Source of the DNA: Bergeyella porcorum
GTDB lineage: Bacteria > Bacteroidota > Bacteroidia > Flavobacteriales > Weeksellaceae
DNA: 8,974 nucleotides
Assembly (NCBI RefSeq): GCF_042427575.1
Contig: NZ_JBHMFD010000030.1
Coordinates: 1 to 8,974 of the forward strand
Direction: 5' to 3'
Every line of letters begins with the position of its first letter. Positions within the stretch are counted from its first letter, which is position 1. The translations under genes were made by a program, and so were the position numbers. The notes under the pieces were generated by a model. That model ran no database searches and was not told the DNA's origin. It saw only the letters and a list, made by a program, of their open reading frames with translations. Below are positions 5,627 through 8,974 of this stretch, one piece after another.

Positions 5627-8600
5627 ATGAAAAGAGTTTTATTATTGATGATATTATTTTTTTTTCCACAAACAAAAGCACAAGTGAACCTTAATGGGAA
5701 TAGTATATATAAGCTCACCACCAAATTTCATGTTGAGAGGGGGTTTTCGGCTTGCAAAGGCGAAGGAGGTATTACTCGTGTTTTTATTGTAGATAATGGT
5801 CATAACATTCATAATCAACCTCCTAAATATAATGTTAGTGATGAGTTTATTGATATTTATGAATTTGATAAAAATCAACAAATTACTAAAATACAATTTG
5901 ATGCAGAATCTACAACCAAAGCTATTATAGGATGCAAGAAAACTGATTCTTATTCTCAAATAGTTAATATTACTAATTCTCATTGTTTTAGTACGAATGG
6001 TGCACTTGATATGCAGAATCCTAGAAATATAATTTACGATATTAATGTAACTCCTAATATATATTTAAATCAGCCCAATATTAATCAAATGATAATTTCA
6101 AGTGATGAATTATTAAAAATTTCTTTAGATGACAAAATCGATAGAAAATTTTATAACTGGGAATATGCTATAGGAGATCCAAATAACTTTATACCGTTTC
6201 CCTCTCAGTATAACAATATAGACATATTAAATTTAAGAGGAAAGGATTTCCTAACTGATACGGATCTAGGTAAGAATGTATATATAAGAGTAAATTCCGG
6301 ATGTAATAATTCTGCATCGAATATAATTGTATTTACATATGAAAAATCCGCCCCTCATATACAAAATAGTACTATCTCTCATCCCTTGTGTTCGTATAGT
6401 GCAGATGGAAAAGTAACTTTAGATTTTGACAGGAAACTATTTACTGGAGAGATATTACAGGCTGTACTCATAGATAAAGCGACAAACTCAGCAATAAATA
6501 ATTATGATTTAACCGATTCGCTTCAGAATTCTACTCAATATACAATAAATGATTTAGATGCAGGAGAATATATTTTAAAACTATCCAGAGGAAGCTACCA
6601 AGGTCAACCCACTTATACAGATTCTCCTACGCATAATATAGAATTTATCATTACCAAACCTACTCCCGTTAAATATACAGTAACTTCTCAAAAAAACATC
6701 AACTGCTTTGAGGGCAGCGATGGTGCAATAAATCTATCGGCTTCGGGTGGGCAGAATAAATACCAATATTCATTGGATAGCGGAGTTAATTGGGTAGATT
6801 TCAACAACGGTTCATCTACATCAATAACAGGATTATCAGCAGGAACCTATAATATATTGGTAAGAGACAGCAACGGCTGTACTGCCAAGGATACTAATAA
6901 TTTAGATAAAATAGAAAAAGTTACGCTATCTCAGCCTTCCGCACCTATTGCAATCAACAATACACAGATTGTACAACCTACAGGCTATGGATTAAGCAAC
7001 GGGTATATCTCTGTAAGGGTAGAAGGTGGTACGCCAAATACTGATAAGAGCTATTACTATGAATGGAGAAAAGATTCTCCTACAGGAACGGTTATGCCAG
7101 CAGGGCAAATTACGACAGACGCACAAAATAATCCATTTACCATAAAATTAGACCAGCTACCTGCTGGAAAATATTACTTAACTGTAAAGGATGCCAATTA
7201 TGAGTCTGCAACATCTGCACAGACAGCTTGTGGGATTATCTCTCAAGAGTTTATTGTGGAGCAACCTGAACCTCTAATAGTTTCAATCCAACTACAAAAA
7301 GGTATATCTTGTAATTCTGAAAATGATGATGTTTATAAAAATAACATCGAGTTTGATAAAAATAACAACGGTGTTTTCGACCTCTTTGAAGATGGATCGC
7401 TAGCAGCACTCGCCAAAGGAGGTGTTGGTAACTACGCTTATCAATGGCAAAAAGAAATCAATGGTGCATATCAAGATATAGATGGACAAACCACTACAGA
7501 TTTATCCAATTTAACAGAAGGTAAATACAAAATATTGGTAGTGGATAAAAATCAGAATAAAGCAGAAGCGGAATTTAGCTTGGTATTTCCATCACAACTC
7601 ACTTTATCTGTGCAAGGCAGCACAGTTAAATGCAATAGCCTAAATGAAGGTGAAGTTTCGGTGACTCCTTTTGGGGGATCTGGTACATATACCTATAGCT
7701 GGACAAACGGTGCCACTACTCCAACTGTTACAGGTCTATCTGCTGGTGTTTATTCCGTACTTGTATCTGATACTAATAAATGTACCATAAAAGGAACCGC
7801 TACTGTTCAACAACCTGAGTTACTAGAAATATCAGATATAAGTATTAATAATCCCGTTTGTTTCGGTTCAGCCAATGGTAGTATTCAAATTAAAGTTTCA
7901 GGGGGGAAAATGCCATATTCCATTAAATGGTCGAATGGAATGATTGGAGAACAAATCTCTGGCCTAAAAGCAGGTTCCTACATAGTTACTTTCACTGATG
8001 CCAATGGATGTAGTATCAGCAAAGAATATACATTAGTTGAACCAGAACAAAGAGTTATTAATCTCGGTAAAGATATTACTCTCTGTGCAGGAGATAGCCA
8101 AGATTATGATATTAGCATCAATGATGCTGGGGCAACTTACCAATGGATGGATCAAATCGGAAAGATAATTTCTACCAATCCCAAAATAAGTCTTAGTATA
8201 GCAGGAACCTATACTGCTATAGTAACAGATTCTAAGGGATGTTCTGCTAGTGATACTATCACCATTAGGAATTCGTCAGAAATTCTTAACCCGCAATTTA
8301 TGATTGCTACTCACGCCTATACAGAAGCATCGGTTAAGCTAGTGAATACTTCACCCACAAAACCACAGTCAGTAGAATGGGTTATTCCAAACGAACCAAG
8401 CATTCAGATTATTGAAAAAAATGATGATTATCTTGAAGTGAAATTTTCCAATACTGGAAGTTATCAATTTGGATTAAAAGGAAAGCAAGGTGAATGTGAA
8501 AAAACATTCTATAAGGATGTTATTGTAGAACAAAACCTATCAGGAGTTGAATTAGAACCAGCGAGGATTTCAAACATCAAAGAATTTACCATCGTTCCAA

Positions 8601-8824
8601 ATCCTAACCAAGGGGTTTATAAAGTTATCGTAAAACTATATGAAGAAGCTGATATAAAAATTCGCTTGATGGATATGATTTCCCATGAGCCATTTGCTCC
8701 AAAAACTCTATCAAAAGCAACGGAATTCGAAGTCCCATTTAATTACCAAATTCCTTCGGGAACCTATCTTATCATATTGGAAACACAAGATGAAGCTTTG
8801 GTAAAAAAAATGATTGTTCAATAA
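5627..8824 (+). CDS. SprB-repeat surface protein with T9SS type A sorting domain
   Basis: 1065 residues from the ATG at 5627. This start is preferred over the in-frame TTG at 5606 because it begins exactly at the signal peptide (MKRVLLLMILFFFPQTKA, cleavage before Gln19) and lies 10 bp after the upstream stop. Residues 19-350 are unassigned and very AT-rich at DNA level. SprB-type repeats follow at about 355-435, 445-548 (degenerate), 560-655, 665-732 and 743-806. They share C-x-(G/N)-x-x-(D/N)-G near the start, SGG or similar, GLSAGTY and a D-x-N-G-C ending. A PKD/Ig-like unit spans about 812-885 and another domain about 888-970. Residues 987-1065 match a type A sorting domain (FTIVPNPNQGVYKV, later SGTYLIILET, ending KKMIVQ). 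The protein should cross the outer membrane by the T9SS and be anchored or released there. A calcium-loop-like insert lies at 577-588. SprB-like proteins act in adhesion or gliding. Here an anchor or carrier role is inferred. Confidence 0.88.
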   Translation: MKRVLLLMILFFFPQTKAQVNLNGNSIYKLTTKFHVERGFSACKGEGGITRVFIVDNGHNIHNQPPKYNVSDEFIDIYEFDKNQQITKIQFDAESTTKAIIGCKKTDSYSQIVNITNSHCFSTNGALDMQNPRNIIYDINVTPNIYLNQPNINQMIISSDELLKISLDDKIDRKFYNWEYAIGDPNNFIPFPSQYNNIDILNLRGKDFLTDTDLGKNVYIRVNSGCNNSASNIIVFTYEKSAPHIQNSTISHPLCSYSADGKVTLDFDRKLFTGEILQAVLIDKATNSAINNYDLTDSLQNSTQYTINDLDAGEYILKLSRGSYQGQPTYTDSPTHNIEFIITKPTPVKYTVTSQKNINCFEGSDGAINLSASGGQNKYQYSLDSGVNWVDFNNGSSTSITGLSAGTYNILVRDSNGCTAKDTNNLDKIEKVTLSQPSAPIAINNTQIVQPTGYGLSNGYISVRVEGGTPNTDKSYYYEWRKDSPTGTVMPAGQITTDAQNNPFTIKLDQLPAGKYYLTVKDANYESATSAQTACGIISQEFIVEQPEPLIVSIQLQKGISCNSENDDVYKNNIEFDKNNNGVFDLFEDGSLAALAKGGVGNYAYQWQKEINGAYQDIDGQTTTDLSNLTEGKYKILVVDKNQNKAEAEFSLVFPSQLTLSVQGSTVKCNSLNEGEVSVTPFGGSGTYTYSWTNGATTPTVTGLSAGVYSVLVSDTNKCTIKGTATVQQPELLEISDISINNPVCFGSANGSIQIKVSGGKMPYSIKWSNGMIGEQISGLKAGSYIVTFTDANGCSISKEYTLVEPEQRVINLGKDITLCAGDSQDYDISINDAGATYQWMDQIGKIISTNPKISLSIAGTYTAIVTDSKGCSASDTITIRNSSEILNPQFMIATHAYTEASVKLVNTSPTKPQSVEWVIPNEPSIQIIEKNDDYLEVKFSNTGSYQFGLKGKQGECEKTFYKDVIVEQNLSGVELEPARISNIKEFTIVPNPNQGVYKVIVKLYEEADIKIRLMDMISHEPFAPKTLSKATEFEVPFNYQIPSGTYLIILETQDEALVKKMIVQ
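7355..7390 (+). other. EF-hand-like calcium-binding loop encoded inside a SprB-type repeat
   Basis: Residues 577-588 (from the ATG at 5627) read DKNNNGVFDLFE, matching the 12-residue EF/dockerin loop pattern with acidic or amide residues at 1, 3, 5, a Gly at 6, Asp at 9 and Glu at 12. It interrupts the start of a SprB-type repeat between its Cys and its SLAALAKGG strand. No flanking helices were verified. Confidence 0.55.
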
Positions 8825-8843
8825 TCATATAGAAGTAGCTAAA

Positions 8844-8974
8844 ATGAAAGGCCTAAAAAAATACCTGATATTAAGTTTTGTAGCAATATTACAATTCTTG
8901 TACTCCCAGCAATACCCTATCCGTCTAATTCCGGTGATGCTCCCCCCATACAGCTTAAAGTTAGGGGAATATGC
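8844..8974 (+). CDS. N-terminus of a further secreted protein (3' end outside window)
   Basis: The ATG at 8844, 19 bp after the previous stop, opens a frame that runs to the window edge (43 codons plus two bases). The start MKGLKKYLILSFVAILQFLY followed by SQQYPIRL is a clear Sec signal peptide (cleavage probably near SQ-QY). The mature beginning, YPIRLIPVMLPPYSLKLGEY, resembles the N-termini of very large FN3-type surface proteins in Flavobacteriia (possibly the TANFOR-domain group, a recollection that needs a search). Spacing suggests it is the third gene of the operon that starts at 3508. I infer that it encodes the giant exported protein of the locus, perhaps of the same kind as the toxin whose C-terminus opens this window. 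Confidence 0.75.
   Translation, partial: MKGLKKYLILSFVAILQFLYSQQYPIRLIPVMLPPYSLKLGEY

Noticed and set aside
3588..5983. Minus-strand frames of 67 to 134 codons opposite the FN3 and SprB-repeat genes
   Set aside because: They are shadows of strongly supported secreted-protein genes and have no domain evidence.
6660..8060. CRISPR-like or tandem DNA repeats in the SprB region
   Set aside because: The periodicity is at protein level only. The DNA copies are diverged and unequal in length, so they are domain repeats and not an array.

Overview
The window looks like a chromosomal accessory region from an AT-rich member of the Bacteroidota, most likely class Flavobacteriia and perhaps Weeksellaceae (Chryseobacterium, Elizabethkingia and Riemerella relatives). 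The evidence is the low GC, a type IX secretion (T9SS) type A sorting domain, SprB-type repeats, FN3-rich secreted proteins, A-rich translation starts without strong Shine-Dalgarno sites, and an IS1-family transposase of the type common in this group. The genus is an inference. All genes that can be supported lie on the + strand.

Left part (1-2461): the 3' end of a large gene that begins before the window. Its product carries a zincin-type metallopeptidase motif, a long alpha-helical linker, a hydrophobic pre-toxin segment and a C-terminal domain with the conserved pattern of the TNT (tuberculosis necrotizing toxin) NAD+ glycohydrolase family. A small gene overlapping its 3' end by 25 bp is the candidate immunity gene. 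This is the layout of a polymorphic (contact-dependent or secreted) toxin locus.

Middle (2462-3514): a scrap yard. A second, promoterless copy of the toxin's last ~58 codons lies at 2485-2661 and ends in a sequence that matches the left end of the IS1-type element located 150 bp further on. The element (2794 to about 3490-3514) has a full-length-looking transposase and a left end, but no matching right end is visible. Its reading frame runs into the start of the next gene.

Right part (3508-8974): a tightly packed set of three secreted-protein genes with gaps of -7, 10 and 19 bp. They encode an FN3-repeat protein (702 aa), a SprB-repeat protein with a T9SS type A sorting domain (1065 aa from the chosen ATG) and the signal-peptide-bearing N-terminus of a third protein cut off by the window end. 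I infer that these three form an operon making a T9SS-delivered surface assembly. The third gene could be the beginning of another giant toxin-carrying protein like the one whose end opens the window, in which case the window shows two such loci in tandem with an IS between them. No tRNA, rRNA, CRISPR array, origin, or convincing terminator or promoter was found.
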